DNA from: Drechmeria coniospora
Taxonomy: Eukaryota > Ascomycota > Sordariomycetes > Hypocreales > Ophiocordycipitaceae
Length of the DNA stretch: 64,000 bases
Assembly (NCBI RefSeq): GCF_001625195.1
Contig: NC_054391.1
Span: 9,190,552 to 9,254,551 of the forward strand
Direction: 5' to 3'
Positions within the stretch are counted from its first letter, which is position 1; each line of letters opens with the position of its first letter. The translations under genes and the position numbers were made by a program. The notes beneath the pieces were generated by a model. That model worked only from the letters and a program-made list of their open reading frames with translations, had not been told where the DNA came from and did not search any database. Positions 42,952-51,974 of this stretch are shown in pieces.

Positions 42952-43638
42952 ATGGATCCCATCCGAGGCACGGGGCGCGCCTTCCCCTCAGCGTTCACAC
43001 CGCCCTCGGCAACCGCGACCCCAGGCGCGCTCTTCCCACCAGGCATCGGCCACGACGCCGTGCCGAAGGTGTTTCGTTTCATCCGCCGAGACGACGCCAA
43101 GCAGATTCTCATCTACGCCGGCGGTGCCTGTCTCGACGAGGATGGACAGGCCGACGCCCCGGCTGCGTGGTCCTTTGTCTTTCAACCGATCCTCCATGGA
43201 CGTCTCGGCGCCCTCTCGGACACTCTCGAGAAACAGGGGCCCTACGGAGATGAGGCACCGACGAGGGACAGGGCAACACTGCGTGCCGTCGTCGGTGCCC
43301 TTCGCTCCCACGCGTGGGACGACGAAGGATTCACGACTGTCGTCTTGGCCGTCGACTCCGACTACGTTGCCGAGGGTGCCACCGTCGGCGTACGTCGCTG
43401 GCTTCGTGACGGCTGGCAGACGAGCACGGGCAAAGCCGTCGAGAACAAGGACATGTGGGAGATGATTCTCGGCATCATCGAGGAGTTGGACCGCAGAGGC
43501 GTCGACGTTCAGTTTTGGAGAATACCGCCGGAGCTGAACGCGACCGCCACCCGAACCGCGAAGGCGACGGCGGCGGCGGCGGCGGCAAAGGAGAAATCGC
43601 CAACGAAAAACGACAACACATCGGGGGAGTTGGCGTGA
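42952..43638 (+). CDS. RNase H-like fold protein, probably catalytically inactive
   Basis: A 228-residue, intron-free protein. The order of strands and motifs follows the fungal RNase H family: ILIYAGGAC (about 52-60), RATLRAVVGAL (107-117), VLAVDSDYVAEGA (131-143), KAVENKDMWE (161-170) and FWRIPPELNATATRTA (188-203). In the family these blocks carry four metal-binding acids in IYTDGAC, RAEL, A(T/V)DS and an ELN...AD block. Here the first Asp is Gly57, the Glu is Thr109 and the last Asp is Thr200; only Asp135 remains. The C-terminus is Ala/Lys-rich. The ATG at 42952 lies directly after the 50-bp repeat array, and an upstream in-frame extension would translate that repeat. Confidence 0.75.
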   Translation: MDPIRGTGRAFPSAFTPPSATATPGALFPPGIGHDAVPKVFRFIRRDDAKQILIYAGGACLDEDGQADAPAAWSFVFQPILHGRLGALSDTLEKQGPYGDEAPTRDRATLRAVVGALRSHAWDDEGFTTVVLAVDSDYVAEGATVGVRRWLRDGWQTSTGKAVENKDMWEMILGIIEELDRRGVDVQFWRIPPELNATATRTAKATAAAAAAKEKSPTKNDNTSGELA

Positions 43639-43866
43639 GGCCCGGATGAGAAAGAAGGAGGCGAGCCCGGTGCGAGCCGACGGCCTTGAATCCTTTCCAT
43701 CCATGCACATGTTGGCTTGCCATGACATGGTCGAGCTGACCAGATCGCACGAGACGTGGTTGAATCTCGCTCACGCACCGGTACACAAAACAAGCATGCG
43801 AGAATGTCATGGAGCTTTTGTTGATTTTGCGTCTTGAAATAAAAACCCAGACGGCTCTGTTCCATC

Positions 43867-45253
43867 TCACAGCTTGCTTCCCCCTGCAGCGAGAGACAGC
43901 TCCTGTCGTATGACGAGGTCGGATATGATTTCCTCGCTTCCACCTCCGACGACCTAGTGGATGGTGCTTGTCAGTCCGCATCTCCGAGACGATCAAAGGC
44001 TGCACGGCTCGACTCTCGGCAAGGACAGAGGAGACACTCACCAACATGCGCAGGTCGCGGCTGATTTGCTCAACGGTCGCGCCGGGTCCCGTGCCCCTTT
44101 GATAGCCGGCACCTCCAAAGACCTGCTGGGCCTCGCGAGCGGCCAGCTCGACCATCTGGCCGCCTTGAATCTTCAGCAGGGCCACGGTGGCGGCAATGTC
44201 CGGGCTCTGCCAGCCGAGGGGTGCGGCGTCGACGCAAAAGGCGAGCTGCTCGAGCCAAGCCCAGTGCGCCTCGACGCGGTGGGCCAACTCGACGAGCTTG
44301 CGGCGGATGACCTGATTGCGCAGCAGCGGCCGGCCAAACGTCTCGCGACGCATGGCGTACTGGAAGGACATGGCCAGACACGTGCGACTCTTGCGGTTGC
44401 AGGCCACGGCCAGCAGGAAGCGCTCGCGGTTGAAGTTGCGCATGATGACGCCGAAGCCGGCGTTCTCGGCCCCCACGAGGTTGGCCACGGGCACGCGCAC
44501 GTTGTCGAGGTCGACGAGGGACGCGCCCCCGGCGTTCTGACCGCTGTTGTGGATCCTGTGCACCTGCACGCCGGCGGCGTCCATGGGGATGACGAGCACG
44601 GAGATGCCACCGACGCCGGAGCCGCCGGTGCGGACGGCCGTCGTCATGTGGGAGGCCCAGGGGGAGCCGGTGATCCACTTCTTGGCCCCGTTGACGACGT
44701 AGAAGAGGCCATCCGCCGTCTTCTGCGCCGTCGTCGTGATGCGGGCCACGTCGGACCCGGCTCCGGGCTCCGTGACGCCGAGGCAGAAGCTCGTCTCGCG
44801 CGTGAACAAGCCGGGCAGCCAGCGCGCCCTCTGCTCCTCGGTGCCGTGGTGGATGATGGGCGGCGCGCCGATGGACGAGGCGCCGGCGAGGGCGATGCCG
44901 ACGCCGCCCTCGATGCGCGCCATCTCGTCGGCCATGACGAGCGTGTGGAAGGCGTCGAGCTGGTCGTGAGGCACGCCCGCGAGGTTAGGCACGTGAGAGG
45001 GACGATACGTCGCCGGCACGTCGTCCAACGGGATGCCCGACTGCACGAACCGCCGCGCGACCTCGACGGGGACGTCCCCCTCGGCCTCCCACTCGAGCGC
45101 GTGCGGGAGGACGTTGGCGTCGATGTACCGACGGATGGCGTCCCGCAGACGGCGGTGCGAGGGCTTGTAGTAGGGCGACGCTACGTTGCGCTGCCACGCG
45201 GGCTCGCTCCAGGGGATGCCGTCGTCGAGGTCGAGCTTCGGGTCAGGCGCCAT
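43867..45253 (-). CDS. Acyl-CoA dehydrogenase family protein
   Basis: An FAD-dependent enzyme that oxidises acyl-CoA thioesters to enoyl-CoA. Two exons (45253-44042, 43953-43867) give 432 residues, a normal length. N-terminal helical domain: LRDAIRRYIDANVLPHALEW. Flavin and substrate motifs in the middle domain: FCLGVTEPGAGSDVA and KKWITGS. C-terminal domain: NFNRERFLLAVACNRKSRTCL, RRETFGRPLLRNQVIRRKL and QQVFGGAGYQRGTGPGATVEQISRDLRM. The splice to VVGGGSEEI restores the conserved end. An unspliced reading would run on for almost 200 residues of non-family sequence. There is no clear mitochondrial or peroxisomal signal; the C-terminus is GGSKL, a possible weak PTS1 variant. Convergent with the RNase H-like gene. 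Confidence 0.93.
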
Positions 45254-45867
45254 CTCGACGCGATGTCTCAGCGTCGCGATCGCTGATGGCGGAGTGCCGT
45301 GATGAGGGGCGTGATGAAGAGGAGAGGACCGTTGCCGGCGTCGCCTGCGCTGTCGAGGACAGGGAGAGGGAGGGGAGGGGAGAGGACGGGAGGGGAGAGG
45401 AGAAACAGAGAATAATCCAGGAGAGGCTTCTGCGAGGGGGTGCGGTTGTCTTTTTCAACGATGATACCACGATACCTATCGATACGTACCGCCCGCATGC
45501 CTCGGCTCGGGGACGCGCGGGGCTCGGCCGATCTCGACGCCTCCGTCCGGGGTTTCTCCACACTTGCCGTGTGCCCCACCAGCTTCCCGCGCCGAACCGG
45601 ACCGTTGCGGACACGGCCAAGTCTTGATACTCTTCGCCGACCATCACCACGGGCTCAAGAGAGATATCCAAGTAGTGCTCCGTACCAGGCATAATTACAT
45701 GCATACACATGCTTCAGTTTACCTCGACGCTCGCGGATGCTTGATCAAACCCAAACCAACGATGCATGTGCAAAGACTTTTCGTGCAGCACTTTGTTTGC
45801 TCGCCCCCAGAACGCCCATCCGACGGATAAAAAATAAGCAAAAAAAAAGACAAGATGCATCGCCATG
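45254..45867. other. Interval between the acyl-CoA dehydrogenase and ima1
   Basis: This is upstream of the dehydrogenase and downstream of ima1, both on the minus strand. It contains a purine-rich GGGAGAGG stretch at 45355-45410 and a TATCGATACG word near 45478. I see no further gene. Confidence 0.5.
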
Positions 45868-48096
45868 CTATGCTTGTATAAGCACGACACCCCTCGCCGC
45901 CCGGTGCGCCAGCATCGTCGCCAGCACGCCGAGGCCGCATCGTCCCACGAGCTCCGTCGCCTCGCCCTTCCACAGCTCGGAGGCTACCCAGCAAACGACG
46001 GCCAGCTCGGCGACCCCCAGGGCCGAGTTCAGATAGGCGGCGGCACCCGGGGCACGCTCGAGCGGAATGTCAGCGCTCGCGTCGGCGTTGGCGTCGAGGG
46101 CGACGATGCCGGCGACGACGAGAATGGCCGTCTGCCACGCGAGCTGGTGGGGAATTCGAATGAGCATGGTGGGAAGCCAAGCCAGAAGAAGACCGAGGCG
46201 GAGGAAGAGGCCACCGCGCGAAGTGGTTCGCGGGCAAGCGGCCGTCTCGGTCGGCATCGTGCGGCTCGCCCCTCGGTTGCGCACCTTCATGTCGTCCGCC
46301 TCCTCTTCCTCGTCGTCCGGGTTCAGGTGAAAGCTCTGGCTCAGCAGATCGGCCAACGAGCTCGCATCGTCGCTCTCGGGTGCGAAGAATTTTGGCTGTC
46401 GAAACTCGACCCCGGCACCGGCCTCTTCCGTCTTCTTCCGCACGTGGCCGCGCTGCCTCTTGAAGACGGGCGGGTCCGCGTCGACGGTTCGCTGCCGCGC
46501 GGCTTCCTGCGCCCTCGGCGGGTTCCGCAGCCGCTGGGCCGGGTTCAGCGGCGCTGCCGGAACCTTGTACCAGAACGGACTGCTGGGCGCGTCCTGGACG
46601 GCCGACTGCTCGAACGGGCCGGTGCCCGTCGTCGGCGAAGGATGGTCGACAAAGGCCCGATGCTGCGGCGTGATGGGTGACCAGTCCATCTCCACCGGGT
46701 ACTGCGTCGGCGCCTGTCGAGGGCGCGTCGGCGTGTCGTCGATGCCGAGACGATCCAGCACAGGTGGGGACCGAGACCGGGGCGGCCGTGTTTGGGGTGT
46801 CCCGTTGGCCGATCCGAGGGCGTCGTCGAGCAGGTCCGACAGCGTCTTGGAATCATTCTGCCGCTCCTCGGCCGCGGACTCGGTGGTGCGCGACCTCGGC
46901 CGCCCCTTCAAGGTCGGTGCATGGCCGGTCGCGAAGAGTGGAGAGGTGTCGACACGGATGGACCTCGTGGCCAAGCGATAGATCTGGTGCTGGGCGTCAG
47001 CTCGAGGCGCGGCATGGCGAAGCGGAGGGTGACCTACCAGCGCCATGACGGCGGCCATGACGGCGTGGGCGCAGAGCTGAGCGCCGGCGGACTGGCCGTG
47101 CCCCCCGTCCATGGTCAGAATGCGGCGAAAGACGAGCCTGAAGAAGAGGACGAGGCCCTGGAAGGAGTACCACTGGGTGAAGCCGAGCAGATGCCTCGTG
47201 AAGCCGCGGTTGACCTGGACGATGTGGGGATTCCACCAGGCCGACGTCAAGGCCGCCGTGATGCTCCAGGACATGAGGCTATCGGCACGGGGCAGCGCGG
47301 CGGCGACGCGGTGCAGGAGCGCGACGGCCAAGGTCTCGTCGACGGGCCGCGTGCCGCCACGGCTCCGGTGCAGGACTCGCTCGGCGGCGGCGAGGTGCCA
47401 CAGCATCTGCAGGGCGAAGCCGGCGGTCCACACGGCGGCGGCGAGGTTGCTGACCCAATCGAGCGTCGTCCGCGCCCGCGTCCGCGCCGGCCGCCTCGGG
47501 CCGCGGCTCAGCTCCATCATGCGGCGCAGGTGGTCCGTCTTGGCCGTGTAGCCGGCCCGGCGGATGCGGCGGTCGACCTCGACGGCGCAGGCGTCGCAGA
47601 CCTGCGGGTACCGCTTCTCGAGACCGCGGCGGTAGCGGTAGTAGTTGCGCTCGAGCCGGACGAACTCGGGATCGGACGGGTCGTCGGGCAGGTACTGGGC
47701 CAGCGACTTGGTGAAGAGGTGCTGGTTCTTGAGGCACGTCGGGCAGAAGATGCTGTCGGTCGGCGCAGAGGGGCGGGGGGCGGCGTAGTGCGTCGTCGGC
47801 GCCTCGAGCTCCGTCGCCACGGGGGGATCTGTGATTTCGCCGTTCTCCTCGCCGTGAGCCGACACGCACGAGACGGGGGGGGGGGGAAGCCAAGGAGGAA
47901 GACGACGACGACCGTACGCCGGTCGCCACCCGGCTCGGAGGGGCCGTGGAACGAGGGACGGACTCACCTCGTCGAGATAGTTTGTGGCATCGCAGTGGGC
48001 GCAGAGAAAGTCGCGGTGCGTGCCGTCGTCGGCGAGCGTCGACCGCGTGCCGCAGTAGAAGCAGGTCAGGCACCTCGGCCGCCCGAAGCGCGCCAT
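45868..48096 (-). CDS. ima1: Ima1/Samp1-family inner nuclear membrane protein
   Basis: An integral protein of the inner nuclear membrane, linked in fission yeast and animals to nuclear envelope integrity and centromere-microtubule coupling. Exon 1 (48096-47968) joins exon 2 (47844-45868) and gives 701 residues. The Ima1 N-domain carries two Cys pairs, CFYCGT and CAHCDATNYLDE; the splice restores YLDENGEITDPPV. A second pair of Cys-X2-Cys motifs follows (FCPTCLKNQ, VCDACAVEVD). Hydrophobic segments occur around the middle (AAVWTAGFALQMLWHLAAA, VLFFRLVFRRIL) and near the C-terminus (LGLLLAWLPTMLI, TAILVVAGIVALD, LGVAELAVVCWVASEL). Residues about 380-590 are disordered and Ser/Arg/Pro-rich. A 48-bp in-frame segment (46990-47037) has splice signals and may be an intron, giving 685 residues. 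Confidence 0.9.
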   Translation of the reverse strand: MARFGRPRCLTCFYCGTRSTLADDGTHRDFLCAHCDATNYLDEVSPSLVPRPLRAGWRPAYGRRRLPPWLPPPPVSCVSAHGEENGEITDPPVATELEAPTTHYAAPRPSAPTDSIFCPTCLKNQHLFTKSLAQYLPDDPSDPEFVRLERNYYRYRRGLEKRYPQVCDACAVEVDRRIRRAGYTAKTDHLRRMMELSRGPRRPARTRARTTLDWVSNLAAAVWTAGFALQMLWHLAAAERVLHRSRGGTRPVDETLAVALLHRVAAALPRADSLMSWSITAALTSAWWNPHIVQVNRGFTRHLLGFTQWYSFQGLVLFFRLVFRRILTMDGGHGQSAGAQLCAHAVMAAVMALVGHPPLRHAAPRADAQHQIYRLATRSIRVDTSPLFATGHAPTLKGRPRSRTTESAAEERQNDSKTLSDLLDDALGSANGTPQTRPPRSRSPPVLDRLGIDDTPTRPRQAPTQYPVEMDWSPITPQHRAFVDHPSPTTGTGPFEQSAVQDAPSSPFWYKVPAAPLNPAQRLRNPPRAQEAARQRTVDADPPVFKRQRGHVRKKTEEAGAGVEFRQPKFFAPESDDASSLADLLSQSFHLNPDDEEEEADDMKVRNRGASRTMPTETAACPRTTSRGGLFLRLGLLLAWLPTMLIRIPHQLAWQTAILVVAGIVALDANADASADIPLERAPGAAAYLNSALGVAELAVVCWVASELWKGEATELVGRCGLGVLATMLAHRAARGVVLIQA

Positions 48097-48249
48097 GTCG
48101 ACTCCCGACTTTGGTTCTTGTCGAGATGGACGTCGATGGGACGTCGATGGGACGTCGTCGGGTGAGGACGCGTGGCAGAGGGACGGTGGGAAGTTGCAGC
48201 AATATTACTGCGGAGTGTGCTTGCGGTTGCGCCTGCCGTATGGAGTAAT

Positions 48250-49155
48250 AGAGTGCGATTCAGGGTCGCGATTTCCCGTTGCCAATTCGTTACTCGGTAC
48301 ACTGTACGTGCACTGTAGATGTACGGTATTGGCACTGTAGTGGCACTGTAGTTGCACTGTAGTTGCACTGTAGTTGCACTATAGTTGCGCTGTAGTTGCA
48401 CTATTTTTGCACTGTAGTTGCACTGTAGTTGCACTGTAGTTGCACTGTAGTTGCACTGTAGTTGCACTGTAGTTGCACTGTAGTTGCACTGTAGTTGCAC
48501 TATTTTTGCACTGTAGTTGCACTGTAGATGCACTGTAGTTGCACTGTACTTGTGCTGTAGGTGCACTGTACTTGTACTGCACTGTATATTGTTGATGCTT
48601 GGAAAATAATACCTGAGTGGCTAACCCTAACTAGGTTAGACTACGGAGTACAAGTACGATTTCTCGTTGCCAACTCGTTACTCGGTACACTGTACTTGCA
48701 CTGTAGCTGCACTGTACTTGCACTGTACCTGTCCTGTAGTTGCACTGAACTTATACTGTAGTTGCATACTACTTATACTGTAGCTGTGCTGTACTTGTAC
48801 TGTAGTTGCACTGCACTTGTACTGTAGTTGCACTGCACTTGTACTGTAGGTGCACTGCACTTGTACTGTAGGTGCACTGTACTTGTACTGTACTGTATAT
48901 TGTTGATGCCTTGAAAATGATACCTCACTGGCTTATCCTAACTAACCAGTCTTGGCAATGTTCAAACTAGGTAAGAGTACGGAGCACAAGTACAATACGA
49001 TTTCTCGTTGCCAATTCGTTACTCGGTACACTGTACTTGCACTGTACTTGCACTGTACTTGCACTGTATCTGTACTGTACTGTATGTTGTTGGCTGAGCC
49101 CAACTAACCAGTCTTGGCAATGCCCAAACTAGGTAAGAGTACGGCGTACAAGTAC
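48250..49155. repeat. Nested repeat: three large units containing GTAGTTGCACT arrays
   Basis: Three units begin with GATTTCYCGTTGCCAAYTCG and TTACTCGGTACACTGTAC, near 48268, 48658 and 48998. Each continues into 6-12-bp arrays of TAGTTGCACTG, TACTTGCACTG or TACTTGTACTG. Each ends with ATGTTGTTG/TATTGTTGATG and a CTAACTA-containing tail before a GTACGGAGTACAAGTA word. The units shorten from about 390 to 340 to 150 bp. The arrays are longest in unit 1 (48320-48580). Confidence 0.92.
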
Positions 49156-50260
49156 CGTGTTTAATACTCCGTGCTGCAAGTACTTACGGAGTACTCGTAC
49201 AGAGCATTACTATCATTACGGTACGCTCAAGTAAGTACTTGTACGCCCCAGGTACACGTGCAAATGCCCCGTAGCCGTGCATCATCTTGTACTTTGGTAT
49301 GTATCCGTACGGTACAAGTACTTGCAATTCACTAACCATCCAATATGCGACGACTGCGCCATGCAGTGTAATTTACTACTCATCCTATATGCGACGACCG
49401 CGCCGGGCGGTGCAATTCACTAACCATCCAAGATATTCAACATGCGACGACTACTCCGCACCGCAAGTACATGTACTTGCAACTACAAGCACAAGCACGG
49501 CTACTCCGTGCCCCGAACGACGAGGTACAGTAATATTTGCCATGGTATAAAATAAAAATAACAATAATGATAAAAAGGAACCAATTGCAAATTGATTATA
49601 CCAGCTTCCGAGCACAAGCACTGGCCCGGAACTACAAGCACGTGCCCCTGGTATCCACTCAAGTACTGTGTATGTAAGCAAGTAATAATAAATACGGTAC
49701 GGAGTAGGCAAAGTCGAGATTTGCTTGGTCAGCAGCGCCTACTTACTGTACAGCCGCTCGACGACCGAGTCCACCAGGTTCCACCATGGCCTGCAAACCG
49801 ACGGCCGCTCCGTGCAATCGGTGGCAAACTCTCGATATGCGAGACGACGCGCCGTCACCCCGTCACCCCGTCGTTCCCGTTGCCTTCCTACCTCGGGCGC
49901 CCGGCCGCGTGACGTCACAGGATAAATCGAAACGACGGCGAGTGGAGGCAAAGTCCTGGCCGGGCCAGCTGGAGGCGACAATGCAACAATGCAACGAGAT
50001 GGGAGGGATGGAGCCCCGGCGGAGAACACGAGGGACGCCGTCGAGAACTCGGCAGATTGCCGCGCTGCCTAGGCCGTTTCGTCCGAAGCCGACGGTGACG
50101 TTGCCGTCCCACCAGGACGGACCATCAATCGACGACGGGACACGCAGCCAGCTGAATTCAACGCGAGGCGTCCGCAGCAGGTGCGCCGGCCGGACTCGGC
50201 CTCACCGTCGGACTTGGCCTCATCGTCGGCCACGACCTCACCGTCGGCCACGGCCTCGAG
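49156..50260. other. Intergenic with short repeats
   Basis: Positions 49156-49320 are GTAC spacer. Positions 49325-49460 hold three partial copies of a segment with GCAATTCACTAACCATCCAA and ATGCGACGAC. Positions 49690-50190 are GC-richer with no domain-bearing ORF. Positions 50190-50262 contain an 18-bp CCTCACCGTCGGCCACGG repeat just before the TATA box of the secreted-protein gene. Confidence 0.6.
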
Positions 50261-50267
50261 CATAAAT
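50261..50267 (+). promoter_or_regulatory. TATA box of the small secreted protein gene
   Basis: CATAAATACT lies about 195 bp upstream of the ATG at 50457 and about 30 bp before the first 43-bp repeat unit. A transcription start there would place the three repeats in the 5' leader. This is the best TATA match in the surrounding kilobase. Confidence 0.5.
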
Positions 50268-50294
50268 ACTCGGCGGATTCGCGTCGAGAAGGAC

Positions 50295-50423
50295 CATCAC
50301 TCGCTCTACCATCTCCTCCACTCGATCATCAACGCACCATCCCTCGCTCTACCGTCTCCTCCACTCGATCATCATCGCACCATCCCTCGCTCTACCCTCT
50401 CCTCCACTTGATCACCATCGCAC
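50295..50423. repeat. 43-bp tandem repeat, three copies, in the leader of the secreted protein gene
   Basis: Three contiguous 43-bp units (50295, 50338, 50381) begin CATCACTCGCTC or CATCCCTCGCTC, contain CTCCTCCACTCGATCATC and end with CGCAC. They differ by a few substitutions. The array ends 33 bp before the start codon. Confidence 0.97.
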
Positions 50424-50456
50424 CGTCGACATCTCGCCCTCATCACAAGCGACAAG

Positions 50457-50702
50457 ATGAAATCCGCCGCCGTCATGATGGTCGCCCAGGCCGGGTTGAT
50501 ACTGGCGTCCTCGTCGACACCCATTTCCATTCCCGCGGAGCTGCGACCCGTCGATGACAACTGCGCCTTTGCGGGTTTGGACCAATTCAGGGGTCAGAAG
50601 CTTCTCATCGAATTCGCCACATGTCTCAAGCAATGCATCGGAGCTGGCTGCAATGGCTGCGACGACTGTCTCGAAAAGTATGGTCTCGCCAAGCTGTTCT
50701 AG
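50457..50702 (+). CDS. Small secreted cysteine-rich protein (candidate effector)
   Basis: An 81-residue, intron-free protein. The N-terminus has a short basic start and hydrophobic core (MKSAAVMMVAQAGLILASSS) compatible with a signal peptide, with cleavage probably near residues 20-27. The mature part has six cysteines: one in DDNCAF and five in the C-terminal third (ATCLKQC, GAGCNGCDDC), so three disulphides are possible. Such proteins are common as secreted effectors or surface proteins in fungi. I recognise no family. The gene is isolated among repeats and has a TATA box and a repeated leader, as expected of a strongly regulated gene. Confidence 0.7.
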   Translation: MKSAAVMMVAQAGLILASSSTPISIPAELRPVDDNCAFAGLDQFRGQKLLIEFATCLKQCIGAGCNGCDDCLEKYGLAKLF

Positions 50703-51974
50703 CTCTGGCGGTACCGGAAGGCGAGCCCGCCGCGAACGGCCAGAACGTGCCGCTCACTCAGGCTTATACGAAGCCATGACTGTTTGTACTTGCTTACCTC
50801 TCCCTTCATGCGCATGCCGGCAACGCGCCCCACGAGGGCCTACCGTCGACCCTTGGCGCCTATGCGGTTCATATTGATACACACGACCACCCTTTCCGCG
50901 GTCCGGCGGCCATCATTCAGCTCGGACGAACAGGCCAGGCAGGGTTCGAGGGCGAGCGGGGGCCATGCGGGAACGTGCCTGCGCGCCGGGGAGCCTTTCT
51001 CCGAGGCAAGACTGGGAAAACTGTACTGTATAATATTAGTTGTCTGTTTACATAACTCGAGGCGCCGAGAATGAATGCATTGCTATTTTTGTCCCCTACC
51101 GCATGCCTTACTTAGCACCAACCCGGCCACGACGCGCACGCACCGGCCAACACGCCGTGCAGCACCGGCGCACGCGCAGCCCAGTGCGGGCAACCGCCGT
51201 GATTCCAAGTCCATCGCGGGTGCGAGCGCTGCAAGTAGGTGCGCGTGGGGGTTGGTGGTGGTGATGCGTGCTGGACCCGCACTCGGCACAGGCGCAGCAC
51301 CGCGCCCAAGTAAACAGCGCTGGTCGGTGGTTGCTGGTGGGTGCTAGTGGTGCTCGCTAGGCCGCTGGCGACCTAGCACCCACGCGCTAGGCACGCTGTA
51401 CGGAGCATTACCGTACAGTGCCACGTGTGCTGTAATTTCTCCGCGCAATGCACCACCCAACGTTGCGGGTCCTCTGTGCAGTCGCTGTCAACCGCCGGCA
51501 AAGGTGACGATTCAATCTTGGCAGCGCCACTATTGATGCTACAAGGAACCGGCACTCTCTGCCACCCCACCGTACCGGTAACCGTCGCATCTCGTACTTG
51601 TGCCGTTGGCGCCGCAGCGACGAGCATCTGGAGTGCTAATTAGGTGCCGGAATTGCATGTGGGTTTGGTCCTGTAGGTGATTGATTTCGTCCACCACGAC
51701 GTAGTACCGGCTCTCACTGGCCGGCATCACGTGGTGGGGGTACTGCGTGATTCTCGTCAGGTCGGGCGCCGTGGCTCAGCGCGGCACCGCTGTGATTCCA
51801 CGCCCACCAGCTGTGCTCGCTGGGTGGTGGTGATGGTTGCCCGGCCACGGGTTTCGTGCAGACACTTGCACCTCGCATGAGGATCCGCACGGAGCGGACG
51901 GCTGGCGCTTCATTCAGGCGCTGCAGCCACAAGCATCCACCGTAATTCCAAGCCCACCACGACGTAGGGGCCGA
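50703..51974. other. Intergenic, no gene seen
   Basis: GC-rich sequence with short ORFs on both strands and no recognisable domain. It lacks the GTAC vocabulary except near 51395-51420. The words CACCACGACGTAG and CCCACCA occur at 51690-51700 and 51955-51970. Confidence 0.5.

Noticed and set aside
45286..45627. ORFs between the dehydrogenase and ima1
   Set aside because: Arg/Gly-rich readings of purine-rich promoter DNA.
48615..48636. CTAACCCTAAC as a telomerase RNA template
   Set aside because: It lies in a repeat unit with degenerate relatives and has no surrounding conserved RNA structure or promoter; length alone allows chance.
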